DNA from: Arthrobacter ruber
Lineage (GTDB): Bacteria; Actinomycetota; Actinomycetes; Actinomycetales; Micrococcaceae
NCBI RefSeq assembly: GCF_002954225.1
Contig: NZ_PPTH01000018.1
Span: forward strand, 310,001 to 374,000
Direction: 5' to 3'
DNA: 64,000 nucleotides
The position numbers and the translations under genes are program-made. Positions 26,510 to 36,540 of this stretch are shown here, piece after piece; position 1 is the stretch's first letter, and each line of letters opens with the position of its first letter. Below the pieces are notes generated by a model. It had not been told where the DNA came from. It did not search any database and worked only from the letters and a program-made list of their open reading frames with translations.

Positions 26510-27877
26510 TCACAGGGCGGGGAGCGCCTCCGAGAACAGCCACGGCGTGAGCAAGCCCTCCACCTGTACGCCCGGAAGCAGTCGTACGGCGAGCGCGACG
26601 AAGTCGGGCGTGGTGGCCGTCCCGAAGCGGTACTCCCCGGACCACGCGCCCAGCAGCGCGAAGAAGGCGTCGTCACCCGCGGCCCTGCGGAGCGCATGCA
26701 GCGTGAGGGCGCCGCGCTTGTAGACGCGATCGTCGAACATGTCCGCAGCACCGGGGTCGCCGATCACGAGGTCCTGGGGCTTCACCCCGAGGCGCTGGTG
26801 CGTGGCTCGCGCGTGGGTCTCCGCCGTCGTCGACCCGCTGGCCTCGGACCAGATCCACTCGGCATAGCAGGCGAAGCCCTCGTGCAGCCAGATGTCCTGC
26901 CATCGTGCTGCCGTGACCGCGTTGCCGAACCACTGATGGGCGAGCTCGTGGGCGATCAGCCGCTGCGCCTCCCAGCCCTGGTCGAGGTGGTTGCGGCCGA
27001 TGATCGAGAGCGTCTGGGCCTCGAGCGGGATCTCCAGGTCGTCGTCGGCCACCACCACGAGGTACTGGGGGTAGGGGTAGGGCCCGAAGCGCTGCTCGAA
27101 CACGGACATCATCTCGTGGTGCCGGGCCAGCGACGCCTTGGCGGCCGGCGCCAGGGTCGGCGGCACGGCGGCGTACTGCGGCACGGGGCTCCCCGGCTCC
27201 CGCGGCACCGCATGGCCGGGCAGGCCGACGGCGGGCCGCGAGGGATCGTTCAGTGCCACGAGGTCGTAGCGTCCTATCTGCACCGTGGCGAGGTAGGTGG
27301 CCATCGGTTCCGCCTGTTCGTACACCCAGGTGGTCCGGCTGGACCTGGCGATGCGCGAGACGAGCACGCCGTTGCAGATGGCCCTGTACCCGGAATCCGT
27401 CGTAGCCGTGAACCGGTAGGACGCCTTCTGCGAGGGATGGTCGTTGCAGGGGAACCAGGACGGTGCCCCGGTGGGCTGCCCGGCCACGAGGACGCCGTCG
27501 GTCAGCTCCTCCCATCCCACCTCGCCCCATGTGCCGGAGATCGGCGCGGGGTTGCCCTCGTACCGGATGTCGAGCCGGAACTCGGCGTCGTCGGGCACAG
27601 GATCCCTGAACGCGATGACGAGCTTGCCGTTGCGGTCCTTGAAGGAACGGACACGGGCGGTGTCCGAGGTGACCTTGGTGGTGCGGAGCCCGCTGAGGTC
27701 GAGCTCGAGCTGGTGCAGCTCCCTGTGGGCGGTCAGCGTGAGGACGGCGCGGCCGGCCAGGCGGTTGCTCAGGAGCTTGTAGTCGAGCGTGAGGTCGTAG
27801 TGCACCACACGGTAGGAGGTGCTGCCGTTGGTCGGTGTGTACGGATCAGGGGCGAAGCTCTCGGGGCTGCTGCTCAC
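26510..27877 (-). CDS. M1-family zinc aminopeptidase, short form
   Basis: A 455-residue peptidase. After an N-terminal beta-saddle domain comes the catalytic domain with HELAHQWFG (zinc ligands H310 and H314, base E311) and the third ligand E333 in LHEGFACYAEW. The exopeptidase loop is PLEAQT instead of GAMEN. It lacks the large C-terminal helical domain of ERAP/PepN enzymes, like other short actinobacterial M1 proteins. Its ATG at 27877 overlaps the stop of the NRPS-like gene (ATGA), implying a linked function. Confidence 0.9.
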   Translation of the reverse strand: MSSSPESFAPDPYTPTNGSTSYRVVHYDLTLDYKLLSNRLAGRAVLTLTAHRELHQLELDLSGLRTTKVTSDTARVRSFKDRNGKLVIAFRDPVPDDAEFRLDIRYEGNPAPISGTWGEVGWEELTDGVLVAGQPTGAPSWFPCNDHPSQKASYRFTATTDSGYRAICNGVLVSRIARSSRTTWVYEQAEPMATYLATVQIGRYDLVALNDPSRPAVGLPGHAVPREPGSPVPQYAAVPPTLAPAAKASLARHHEMMSVFEQRFGPYPYPQYLVVVADDDLEIPLEAQTLSIIGRNHLDQGWEAQRLIAHELAHQWFGNAVTAARWQDIWLHEGFACYAEWIWSEASGSTTAETHARATHQRLGVKPQDLVIGDPGAADMFDDRVYKRGALTLHALRRAAGDDAFFALLGAWSGEYRFGTATTPDFVALAVRLLPGVQVEGLLTPWLFSEALPAL

Positions 27878-30800
27878 GCACCGTCTCCCGGGCCCGACCA
27901 GAAACTGACCGGATTCCCCATCCAGTAGGTGCCTGCAGGGACGGTCTCGCCGCGCATCACGAGCGACGCCGGCCCCACGGTGGCTCCCGCGTCGATCTGC
28001 GCGGCGGGCAGGATCACGCTGTGGGGGCCGAGGGTGGCTCCAGCAGCGAGCTCCACGGTGTCCATGCTCATGATCCTGTCATGGAAGAGATGGGTCTGCA
28101 CCACGCATCCCCGGTTGACTGTGGACCCCGAGCCGAGCGTCACCAGGTCGGCCTCGGGCAGCCAGTAGCTCTCGCACCACACGCCGGAGCCGATCTTCGA
28201 GCCCAGGGCCCGCAGCCACCACACCAGCGCCGGCGTGCCGCTGGCCGCCCGCGCGAACCAGGGTGCGCTGACGCTCTCGATGAAGGTGTCCACCACCTCG
28301 TTGCGCCAGATGAAGGAGCTCCACAGCGGGTGTTCACCCGCCGTGATCCGTCCGACCAGCAGCCACTTCGCGACGACGGCGCTCCCGGCCGCGACCGCAC
28401 CGAGCACCATGAACACCACACCGCTCAACAGGGCCGCCACGAGGTACCCGCCCTGAAGCGCGAGCGCGTCGAAGACCACGAGGGCGGCGGCGCCGATCAT
28501 CACGGTGAGGATGATCGGCACCACGCGGCAGACCTCCCAGAAGCCGCGGGCCGTCTTCAGGCGCCGGGACGGTTCGAAGGTCCTGCTCTGGTCGCCCGTG
28601 ACGGCGAGCCGGCGCAGGCGCGACGGCGGGCTGCCCAGCCAGGAGCTACCGGCCTTGGCCTTCGCGGGCGTGGCCGACAGCACGGCGACGAGTGAGTTCT
28701 TGGGCACACGGCGCCCCGCCGACGTCATACCGGAGTTGCCGAGGAACGCACGGCGTCCGATCTTCGCGGGCGCGATCCGCAGGTAACCGCCGCCGAGTTC
28801 GTACGAGGCCACCATGGTGTCGTCGGCGAGGAACGCACCCTCGTTGATGGTGGTCATCTTCGGGATCAGCAGCACGGTGGAGGCCTCGACATTGCGGCCC
28901 ACCCGCGCCCCGAGGAGCCGGAGCCACACAGGTGTGAACAGGCTCGCGTAGAGCGGGAAGAGCAGGTCCCGCGCCATGTCGAGGGTGCGCTCGGTGGCCC
29001 AGATCTGCCAGCCCATCCGGCTGTGCGCCGGGTAGTGGCCCTCCCCCAGCCCGATCCCCAGCAGCCTCACCGTCGCCAGCACGAGGACGGCGTTGACCAC
29101 GAACCACAGGACCGCTGCGAGGACCACGGGACCCACCAGGGACGGCAGGGCGGCCGAGAGCGACGGCTCTCCCTGCAGTGCCGCCACGACGGGCAGCGCT
29201 GCGACGACGGCCGCGGCGTACGGGATGAGTGCGAGCGCGCCCGACGCCGCAGCGAACGCCGCGAAGGACAGGCGGGAGCGCAGCGGCGAGCGCGCGGGCA
29301 GGGTGTCCGGCCACTCGTGCTTCGCCCTGCCGGCCCGGGTGGCGGGCGAGCCCGAGAAGAGCTGACCCGACCTGACGGTGCCATGGACGGCGGAGCCCGG
29401 GGCCACCTCGGCCCCGGTACCGATGCGCGCTCCCGGCATCAGGGTGCTGCGTGCACCGACCACGGCGCCCGCACCCACCGAGATGGCCCCGATGTGGACG
29501 CGGTCGCCGTCGATCCACCACCCCGAGAGGTCCACCTCCGGTTCCACGGAGGCCCCGGCCTCGAGCGTGAGCAGGCCGGTGACAGGCGGGACGGAGTGGA
29601 GGTCCACGTCGGGGCCGATGCTCGCGCCGAGCGCCCGCGCGTACACGGGCACCCAGGGTGCGCTGGCGAGGCCGACCGCACCCACGCTGTCCGAGATCTG
29701 TTCGGCGAGCCAGAGCCTCAGGTGCACCCTGCCGGACCGGGGGTAGACACCGGGCCGTACGCCGCGCAGCAGGATGCGGGCGGCGAGGACGGACAGCGCC
29801 ATGCGGCCGAACGGGCTGACGAAGACGAGCCACGACGCCACTACCCACCACCAGGACAGGGTCGGAGCTGCCGTGAGGACCCCGAGTCCTGCAAGGACGT
29901 TGTTCGCGATCATCGCGTAGGTCAGCCAGCGCATGCCCGCGAGGAACTGCAGCGGGATGCCCATGAGCGTCTGGAAGACCTGTGACTTGCGGGCCGTGTG
30001 GCGCACCGCCCGTTCCGGCGCGGCGGGCTGCTCGTCGCCGTCGCCCGTGCCCGCGGCGAATGCGGCGAGGGCGGCGAGCCGGGGGTGCGCGTAGATGTCG
30101 GCGACCGTGACGACCGGGTAGCGCGTGCGGATCAGCGAGACGAGCCGGGCCGCGGCGAGGGATCCGCCGCCGTGCAGGAAGAAGTCGGCGTCCTCGTCGG
30201 CCGGTACCGTGCCCAGGACGGCGGCCCACTGGTCCGCGATCCACTGCACGCGGGGGTCGAGGTCCTCGATGCTGCCCGGAGCGCCGGGGTCGCCGACGCC
30301 GGCGAGGGGCCAGGGCAGGGCGTTCCGGTCCACCTTGCCGCTCGTCTTGGTGGGCAGTGCACCGGTGACGGTCAGCAGCGGTACCAGGGCCGCGGGCAGT
30401 GCGTCGGCCAGGAGGGTGCGCAGCGCCGGCAGGTCGGGATCGGCTCCGGCCGGCACGAGGTAGCCGACGAGGATCTGGTTGCCCGACGGCGTCGACCGGA
30501 CGGCTGCGGCCGCGCCGGCGATCCCCGGCAGCGCCTGCAGGGCGGCGTCAACCTCGCCGAGCTCGATACGCCGGCCGCCGAGCTTCACCTGGTCGTCGGC
30601 ACGTCCCACGAAGACGAGTCCGGCAGCGTGGAGCTGGACGAGGTCGCCCGAACGGTACGCCCGCTCCCATCCGAGGGTCGGCATCGGTGCGTACTTCTCG
30701 GCGTCCTTGGCGGGATCCAGGTAGCGGGCCAGGCCCACTCCGCCGATGATCAGTTCGCCCGTGCCGCCCTCCGCCACGGGCATGCCGGACTCGTCGACGA

Positions 30801-31794
30801 CGGCCAGGTCCCACCCGTCCAGCGGCAGGCCGATACGCACGGGGCCCTGGCGGCCGAGGCGTGCTGCGCAGGCGACGACCGTCGCCTCGGTGGGACCGTA
30901 GGTGTTCCACACCTCGCGGTCGTGGACCGCCAGGCGTTGGGCGAGCTCGGGCGGGCAGGCCTCACCGCCGAAGATGAGGAGGCGCACGTTCTCGAGGGAG
31001 TCGGCGGGCCACAGCGCAGCGAGCGTGGGCACCGTGGACACGACCGTGATCCCCCGGGCGATGAGCCAGGGACCGAGATCGACGCCGGTGCGCACGAGCG
31101 CACGGGGCGCCGGCACGAGACACGCACCGTTCCGCCAGGCGAGCCACATCTCCTCGCAGGACGCATCGAACGCCACGGACAGGCCCGCGAGTACGCGGTC
31201 GGCGGGTCCGATCGGATCACGCTGCAGGAACAGGCGCGCCTCGGCGTCGACGAAGGCGGCAGCGGAGCGGTGCGTGACCGCCACACCCTTCGGCGTCCCC
31301 GTGGACCCGGAGGTGAAGATGACCCAGGCGTCGTCATCGGGCGTCGGGGCGCCCGCGCCTCCCCGGCGCCCGCCCGTTCCGGTGGTCACCGACAGTCCCT
31401 GCCCGACGACGGCGGCAGCACGGGATTCGGCGAAGACCACGCGTGCGCGCTCGTCGGGATCGTCGGCGTCGACCGGCACGTAGGCGGCGCCTGCGGTGAG
31501 CACACCCAGGATCGCGATGTAGAGCTCGTTGGTGCCCGAGGGGATACGCACCCCCACGGTGTCCCCGCGTCCCACTCCCGCATCGTGCAAACGGGCCGCG
31601 AACTGTTCGGCGGCGACGACCAGCTCGGCGTAGCTCAGATCCGAGGTGCCGTCGTCGAGCGCCGAGGCGCTGGGGTGTTCGGCGGCCGTGGCACGGAGGA
31701 TGTCGAGGAGCGTGCGGGGCGTCGGGGCGAGCGCGGACGCGGCGAACTGCGCGGAGGAGGGCTTTGCCTCGGTCGCGGGCGGAGGTGTGGTCAC
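27874..31794 (-). CDS. Pls/PosA-family NRPS-like synthetase with membrane and hexapeptide-repeat C-terminus
   Basis: A 1306-residue single-module synthetase. An adenylation domain (residues ~28-495) has core A3 FTSGSTGTPKG at 160-170, A5 NTYGPTE at 297-303 and A10 PTKTSGKVDR with K487; Asp210 in AFDASCEE is the residue that normally holds an alpha-amino group. A carrier domain follows with the phosphopantetheine Ser545 in LHGGGSLAAAR. The rest (~620-1306) has several transmembrane helices and three left-handed beta-helix stretches of hexapeptide repeats. There is no condensation or thioesterase domain. Related Pls enzymes make epsilon-poly-lysine; the product here is unknown. GTG 31794 is the chosen start. 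Confidence 0.85.
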   Translation of the reverse strand: MTTPPPATEAKPSSAQFAASALAPTPRTLLDILRATAAEHPSASALDDGTSDLSYAELVVAAEQFAARLHDAGVGRGDTVGVRIPSGTNELYIAILGVLTAGAAYVPVDADDPDERARVVFAESRAAAVVGQGLSVTTGTGGRRGGAGAPTPDDDAWVIFTSGSTGTPKGVAVTHRSAAAFVDAEARLFLQRDPIGPADRVLAGLSVAFDASCEEMWLAWRNGACLVPAPRALVRTGVDLGPWLIARGITVVSTVPTLAALWPADSLENVRLLIFGGEACPPELAQRLAVHDREVWNTYGPTEATVVACAARLGRQGPVRIGLPLDGWDLAVVDESGMPVAEGGTGELIIGGVGLARYLDPAKDAEKYAPMPTLGWERAYRSGDLVQLHAAGLVFVGRADDQVKLGGRRIELGEVDAALQALPGIAGAAAAVRSTPSGNQILVGYLVPAGADPDLPALRTLLADALPAALVPLLTVTGALPTKTSGKVDRNALPWPLAGVGDPGAPGSIEDLDPRVQWIADQWAAVLGTVPADEDADFFLHGGGSLAAARLVSLIRTRYPVVTVADIYAHPRLAALAAFAAGTGDGDEQPAAPERAVRHTARKSQVFQTLMGIPLQFLAGMRWLTYAMIANNVLAGLGVLTAAPTLSWWWVVASWLVFVSPFGRMALSVLAARILLRGVRPGVYPRSGRVHLRLWLAEQISDSVGAVGLASAPWVPVYARALGASIGPDVDLHSVPPVTGLLTLEAGASVEPEVDLSGWWIDGDRVHIGAISVGAGAVVGARSTLMPGARIGTGAEVAPGSAVHGTVRSGQLFSGSPATRAGRAKHEWPDTLPARSPLRSRLSFAAFAAASGALALIPYAAAVVAALPVVAALQGEPSLSAALPSLVGPVVLAAVLWFVVNAVLVLATVRLLGIGLGEGHYPAHSRMGWQIWATERTLDMARDLLFPLYASLFTPVWLRLLGARVGRNVEASTVLLIPKMTTINEGAFLADDTMVASYELGGGYLRIAPAKIGRRAFLGNSGMTSAGRRVPKNSLVAVLSATPAKAKAGSSWLGSPPSRLRRLAVTGDQSRTFEPSRRLKTARGFWEVCRVVPIILTVMIGAAALVVFDALALQGGYLVAALLSGVVFMVLGAVAAGSAVVAKWLLVGRITAGEHPLWSSFIWRNEVVDTFIESVSAPWFARAASGTPALVWWLRALGSKIGSGVWCESYWLPEADLVTLGSGSTVNRGCVVQTHLFHDRIMSMDTVELAAGATLGPHSVILPAAQIDAGATVGPASLVMRGETVPAGTYWMGNPVSFWSGPGDGA

Positions 31795-31923
31795 AGTCGG
31801 GATTCTTCCGGTGGAATGTGAACGGCAGGTGACCTGCGCCGGCCGTCCGTACACGGGCTCCGGGGAAGTCTACCGGGGGTACGGCGGCAACCCCCGGCTT
31901 CGCGTTCGTCCTAGACTTGCGGG

Positions 31924-32751
31924 GTGAGCACTCCCATCCCCACCCCGTACGAGGACCTGCTGCGCGACGTGATGGCGAACGGCGCGGCGAAGAGCGACAG
32001 GACGGGCACCGGCACCCGGAGCGTCTTCGGCCGGCAGCTGCGGTTCGATCTCAGCGAGTCCTTCCCGCTCATCACCACCAAGCGCGTGCACTTCAAGTCC
32101 GTGGCGCTCGAGCTGCTCTGGTTCCTCCGCGGTGATTCGAACGTCCGCTGGCTGCAGGAGCGCGGCGTCTCCATCTGGAACGAGTGGGCCGACGACGACG
32201 GCGAGCTCGGTCCGGTCTACGGCGTCCAGTGGCGCTCGTGGCCCACGCCCGACGGCGGGCACATCGACCAGATCGCCCAGGTGGTCGAAGCCCTGAAGAC
32301 CAATCCGGACTCGCGCCGTCACCTCGTCTCGGCGTGGAACGTCTCCGAGATCTCCAGCATGGCGCTGCCTCCCTGCCACGTGTTCTTCCAGTTCTACGTG
32401 ACGCCCGGCGTGGACGGCGGTCCAGGCAGGCTCTCCTGTCAGCTGTACCAGCGGTCGGCCGACACGTTCCTCGGTGTCCCCTTCAACATCGCGTCCTACG
32501 CACTGCTCACCCTCATGGTGGCGCAGCAGACCGGGCTCGAGCCCGGCGAGTTCATCTGGACCGGCGGCGACGTCCACGTCTACGACAACCATGTGGAGCA
32601 GGTCGCGGAGCAGCTGTCCCGGGAGCCGTACCCGTACCCGCGGATCGAGCTGAAGCGGAAGCCAGCCAGCATCTTCGACTACGCACTGGAGGACTTCGAA
32701 GTGGTCGACTACCAGCACCACCCCACGATCAAGGCACCGGTGGCGGTATGA
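31924..32751 (+). CDS. thyA: Thymidylate synthase ThyA
   Basis: Methylates dUMP to dTMP with methylene-tetrahydrofolate. The 275-residue protein carries [32 protein letters not shown], the catalytic cysteine in [13 protein letters not shown], and [11 protein letters not shown]. The gene starts with GTG (31924). Its stop overlaps the folA start (ATGA), the usual thyA-folA pair. Confidence 0.97.
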   Translation: MSTPIPTPYEDLLRDVMANGAAKSDRTGTGTRSVFGRQLRFDLSESFPLITTKRVHFKSVALELLWFLRGDSNVRWLQERGVSIWNEWADDDGELGPVYGVQWRSWPTPDGGHIDQIAQVVEALKTNPDSRRHLVSAWNVSEISSMALPPCHVFFQFYVTPGVDGGPGRLSCQLYQRSADTFLGVPFNIASYALLTLMVAQQTGLEPGEFIWTGGDVHVYDNHVEQVAEQLSREPYPYPRIELKRKPASIFDYALEDFEVVDYQHHPTIKAPVAV

Positions 32752-33332
32752 CCGAGGCCCGCACGCTCAGCGTGGCCGACGCCGTCACGTCGCGTCCCGT
32801 GATCGGCCTGATCTGGGCGCAGACCGAGAACGGCGTGATCGGCCGGGACGGCGGCATCCCCTGGCACGTGCCCGAGGACATGGCGCACTTCAAGGCCACG
32901 ACGACGGGGCATCCCGTCATCATGGGCCGTCGGACCTGGGAGTCCTTCCCCCCGGCGTTCCGGCCGCTGCCGGATCGTACGAACATCGTCATCTCCAGCT
33001 CCGGAGTGGACCTGCCGGGTGCCGTCGTCGTCGATTCGCTCGATGCCGCGTTCCACGCCGCCCGGGCCAGTCCCGGATCGGAGGAGATCTGGGTGATCGG
33101 CGGAGGCCGTGTCTACGCCGACGCCATGGAGCGGGCGGATGCGGCGCTGGTCACCGTCGTCGAGTCCACGGTCGACGGCGACACCGTTGCTCCGGCCCTC
33201 GGAACCGACTGGGCGCTCGCGGCGCTGTCGCCCGAATCGGGGTGGCTCGAGTCCTCGAAGGGGCCCCGGTACCGCATCAGTCTCTGGACCAGGACGCCCG
33301 AGGAGCCGGCCGGGCGACAGGGCGTCGCCTGA
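32748..33332 (+). CDS. folA: Dihydrofolate reductase
   Basis: Regenerates tetrahydrofolate consumed by ThyA. The 194-residue protein shows [31 protein letters not shown], with the catalytic acid in PEDM, and [12 protein letters not shown] plus VIGGGRVY for NADPH. The N-terminal tail of 15 residues before the fold is longer than in E. coli. It is translationally coupled to thyA. Confidence 0.95.
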   Translation: MTEARTLSVADAVTSRPVIGLIWAQTENGVIGRDGGIPWHVPEDMAHFKATTTGHPVIMGRRTWESFPPAFRPLPDRTNIVISSSGVDLPGAVVVDSLDAAFHAARASPGSEEIWVIGGGRVYADAMERADAALVTVVESTVDGDTVAPALGTDWALAALSPESGWLESSKGPRYRISLWTRTPEEPAGRQGVA

Positions 33333-33337
33333 ACGGA

Positions 33338-33385
33338 GTGCCGGGAGAGTCGTCCGGGTGCCGGGAGAGTCGTCCGGGTGCCGGG
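33338..33385. repeat. 20-bp tandem duplication downstream of folA
   Basis: CCGGGAGAGTCGTCCGGGTG is present twice head to tail (33341-33360 and 33361-33380), and the start of a third unit (CCGGG) follows. It lies in the gap between folA and the convergent LssY-like gene, with no coding role. Confidence 0.9.
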
Positions 33386-33486
33386 GCAGTTTCCGGTCGC
33401 CGGATCGGACCACAGAAGCCGCGAGGACCGGTCAGCCGTCGGGTCGGTCGCCGGGGCGGTGAGGCGTTGAGGTGGTGAGACGTGAG

Positions 33487-34356
33487 TCAATCCGAGCCGT
33501 CGGGAGCACCATCCGGCACCCCCTGAGGCGTGAGGGTAAGGATGGGCAGGTCGCCGTCCGTCTCGATCGCATCTCCACCGCCGTTGCGGCTGTGGTAGCC
33601 GGAGGAGAAATGCCGGATCGTGCGCACGTCGGCCCTCGACCTCAGACTGGTCACCACCCAGTCCCGTTCGTCGTCGGTCCGGGCGGCAACCCGGTGGGTC
33701 ACCTGGAAGGTGAACAGGGACAGTCCGACGCTGCGGTCGAACGTCGCGGCCCCCACGAGGTCGACGTCGAACCCGCCAGGAAGGATCCACCCCGGCGGAC
33801 AGGTCCAGAAGCGCACGTGGTGCCGTTGCCACGGAGTGCCGGCGACCTCCTGCTCGAAAGCGAGGTCCTGCTTCCGGCCGAAGACGAAGAGCGGACTCAC
33901 CGGGGCGGACGGGTAGCTGCGGCGCAGCACCGACGCGGTGATGATCCGCAGGCTGGTGCGGAGCGTCAGGGGGTCGGCCTCGATCCACCCGGCGGACAGC
34001 ATGGCGGCCCGTAGATCCGGGACCGTACCGATGACGGCCAGGTTGACCGGATCGCCGAGGAGTCCGTCCGCCGTGCGGGTCCTCCCGATGAAGTAGTCGG
34101 GGACGTAGACGCGGGTCAGCAGCCTGTTGATCCGCGGTACGAGGACGTAGGCGGCCAGGGCCCAGATGATCACGAACACCCACGGCTGGCGAACGCCGTC
34201 ATCCACCTCTTCGAGGAAGAGCGCGTAAATCGCCCAGCCGGAAAGTACTACCGCCAGGAGGAAGAAGAGGCGCTGGGCGAGGAGCACCACGGTGCTGGCA
34301 AGGTGTCCTGATCCTCGTCCGGTACCGCCCCTGCGAGCGCGTGGCGCCTCGTTCAT
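33487..34356 (-). CDS. Membrane protein with LssY-like C-terminal domain
   Basis: A 289-residue protein with two N-terminal transmembrane helices (TVVLLAQRLFFLLAVVLSGWAIYALF and WVFVIIWALAAYVLVP) and a soluble LssY_C-type domain (about residues 97-250) with DGLLGDPVNLAVIGTVPDLRAAMLSAGW and SPLFVFGRKQDLAFEQEV. This domain occurs at the end of some PAP2-phosphatase fusions; no phosphatase domain is present here. Function unknown. Confidence 0.75.
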   Translation of the reverse strand: MNEAPRARRGGTGRGSGHLASTVVLLAQRLFFLLAVVLSGWAIYALFLEEVDDGVRQPWVFVIIWALAAYVLVPRINRLLTRVYVPDYFIGRTRTADGLLGDPVNLAVIGTVPDLRAAMLSAGWIEADPLTLRTSLRIITASVLRRSYPSAPVSPLFVFGRKQDLAFEQEVAGTPWQRHHVRFWTCPPGWILPGGFDVDLVGAATFDRSVGLSLFTFQVTHRVAARTDDERDWVVTSLRSRADVRTIRHFSSGYHSRNGGGDAIETDGDLPILTLTPQGVPDGAPDGSD

Positions 34357-34396
34357 CCGCCTATCCTAGGTCCGGGTGCAGGGCTAGGCTCGGACC

Positions 34397-35101
34397 GTGC
34401 AGCGCCCCGACGACGCCGAACCACCGGATCGACAGGACCTCAGGTCCCGGTACAGGCTGCTGCTCACGCGAGGGGACTCGACCGATCGGACCGTGTTCTT
34501 CAGCGACGCCGTGTTCGCCATCGCCATGACCCTTCTGGTCCTCGACCTGGAGGTACCCGGTGGTCTTCCGGAGGACCAGGTCGGCGCCGCGCTCGTGGGG
34601 CAACTCCCGCACTTCCTCTCCTTCGTCCTCAGCTTCGCGGTCCTCGGCAGTGCCTGGCTGAACCACCACCGGAAGTTCAGTGTGATCGTCCGGTACGACT
34701 TCCGGCTGCAGGTCCTGAACCTGCTGCTGCTCTTCTTCGTGGCCTTGCTCCCGTTGCCGACCACTCTGCTCAGCGAGTACGGCGGGGCGTCCTCGCCCTG
34801 GCCGGTGGCTCTCTACGCGACGGTGGTCGCGGGTGTCTACTCGATGCTGAACCTGGTATGGGCATATGCGTGGCGGGCGAGGCTCATGGCGTCGGTCGTG
34901 GACCGGGACCTCTACCGGTACGTGCTGCGGGCGCTGCTCCCCGTACCGCTGGTGTTCGCCGCGACCATCCCGCTGGCCTTCCTCGTTCCCGGGATCGCCA
35001 TGTTCGTGTGGCTGCTGATCATCCCGGCCGACATCGTAGTCCATCGGGTGATCAACGCGCCGGTCGCGGCGTCCCCAGACGGGCTCCCCGGGGCGACGTG
35101 A
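34397..35101 (+). CDS. TMEM175/DUF1211-family channel-like membrane protein
   Basis: A 234-residue protein with six predicted helices. The first helix carries the family signature R-x3-FSD in DRTVFFSDAVFAIAMTLLVL, the motif that lines the pore in bacterial TMEM175 potassium channels. A second helix reads SFVLSFAVLGSAWLNHH. The GTG at 34397 is the start. It is divergent from the LssY-like gene with a 40-base gap. Confidence 0.82.
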   Translation: MQRPDDAEPPDRQDLRSRYRLLLTRGDSTDRTVFFSDAVFAIAMTLLVLDLEVPGGLPEDQVGAALVGQLPHFLSFVLSFAVLGSAWLNHHRKFSVIVRYDFRLQVLNLLLLFFVALLPLPTTLLSEYGGASSPWPVALYATVVAGVYSMLNLVWAYAWRARLMASVVDRDLYRYVLRALLPVPLVFAATIPLAFLVPGIAMFVWLLIIPADIVVHRVINAPVAASPDGLPGAT

Positions 35102-35302
35102 GGACCGGGCGATGCGTCCCCCGTCGGTTGGCGCGGTCCGGCACCTCGGTCCAGCGCTTCTGCCCGACGCGTCTGCCCACCACCTCTCCCCAGCGCCGCG
35201 GAGGCGGTCTCGCACCCCGCTGCCTGTCAGGACTACAGCAGGCGGGCGAGGCGCCAGTCACAAAGCGGTCGCTCCGGCCGTCCGACGCCTAAACTGGAGG
35301 GC

Positions 35303-36442
35303 ATGACTTCAGCACCCGAGAGCTCCGCCCTGCCGTCCGTCGGATTCGTGGGCTGGCGCGGCATGGTGGGCTCGGTCCTCATGCAGCGGCTCCAGGACGA
35401 GGGCGACTTCGCCCGCGTCAATCCCGTGTTCTTCTCGACGTCGGCCGCAGGTGGGGCGGCGCCGTCGTTCGCAGAGGGTGCTGGAACGTTGCAGGACGCG
35501 TACGACGTCGAGACCCTCGCCAAGCTGCCGATCATCGTCACAGCGCAGGGCGGCGACTACACCTCCGAGGTCTACCCCAAGCTACGTGACGCGGGATGGT
35601 CGGGCCTGTGGCTCGACGCTGCATCCACCCTGCGGATGGAGCAGGACAGCGTGATCGTGCTGGATCCCGTCAACCGGTCCGCCATCGATGCCGGCCTCGC
35701 GAACGGCGTGCGGGACTTCATCGGCGGCAACTGCACGGTCTCGTGCATGCTCATGGGTCTGGGCGGGCTCTTCCGCAACGGGCTGGTGGAGTGGGGCACC
35801 TCGATGACCTACCAGGCGGCGTCGGGTGGTGGAGCACGTCATATGCGCGAACTCCTGAACCAGTTCGGTGCGCTCCACGGGACCGTCGCCATGAACCTCG
35901 ACGACCCGGCGTCGGCGATCCTCGACATCGACCGGGCCATCCTCGCCAAGCAACGTCACCCGAGCCTCGAGGCCTCCCAGTTCGGTGTCCCCCTGGCCGG
36001 CTCCGTCATCCCCTGGATCGACAGCGACCTCGGCAACGGCCAGTCGAAGGAGGAGTGGAAGGCCGGAGCGGAGACCAACAAGATTCTCGGGACTGACACC
36101 CGTATCCCCTTCGACGGTCTCTGCGTCCGTGTGGGGGCCATGAGGTCGCACTCACAGGCACTGACCCTGAAGCTGACGCAGGACCTCCCTGTCGATGAGA
36201 TCGAATCGATCATCGCAGCGGACAACGAATGGGTGCGCGTCATCCCGAACACGAAGGCGGAGACGCTTGCAGGCCTCACCCCTGTTGCAGCTACCGGTTC
36301 CCTCGACATCCCGGTGGGACGTATCCGCAAACTCGAGATGGGTCCCGAGTACATCAGCGCCTTCACCGTCGGCGACCAGCTGCTCTGGGGTGCGGCCGAG
36401 CCACTCCGGCGCATGCTCATGATCGCCACCGGGAACCTCTAG
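35303..36442 (+). CDS. asd: Aspartate-semialdehyde dehydrogenase, proteobacterial (E. coli) type
   Basis: NADP-dependent reduction of aspartyl phosphate for Lys, Thr, Met and diaminopimelate synthesis. The 379-residue protein begins with [18 protein letters not shown] and has the catalytic cysteine C144 in [15 protein letters not shown], and [21 protein letters not shown] at the end. These match E. coli Asd closely and differ from the usual actinobacterial form, which starts with a VAVVGATGQVG-type motif. This suggests horizontal acquisition or replacement. Confidence 0.94.
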   Translation: MTSAPESSALPSVGFVGWRGMVGSVLMQRLQDEGDFARVNPVFFSTSAAGGAAPSFAEGAGTLQDAYDVETLAKLPIIVTAQGGDYTSEVYPKLRDAGWSGLWLDAASTLRMEQDSVIVLDPVNRSAIDAGLANGVRDFIGGNCTVSCMLMGLGGLFRNGLVEWGTSMTYQAASGGGARHMRELLNQFGALHGTVAMNLDDPASAILDIDRAILAKQRHPSLEASQFGVPLAGSVIPWIDSDLGNGQSKEEWKAGAETNKILGTDTRIPFDGLCVRVGAMRSHSQALTLKLTQDLPVDEIESIIAADNEWVRVIPNTKAETLAGLTPVAATGSLDIPVGRIRKLEMGPEYISAFTVGDQLLWGAAEPLRRMLMIATGNL

Positions 36443-36540
36443 GTAGGGTCTCCCGGGCGCACGCTTCGTTGCTGTGACATGATCTGACAGCAGCGCTGCA
36501 CTGCTCTTCCGTCGTGGAGGATGGCGGCGATACTGGGATC

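Noticed and set aside
29998-31821. 607-codon plus-strand frame opposite the NRPS-like gene
   Set aside because: Antisense shadow; the minus strand carries all A-domain core motifs.
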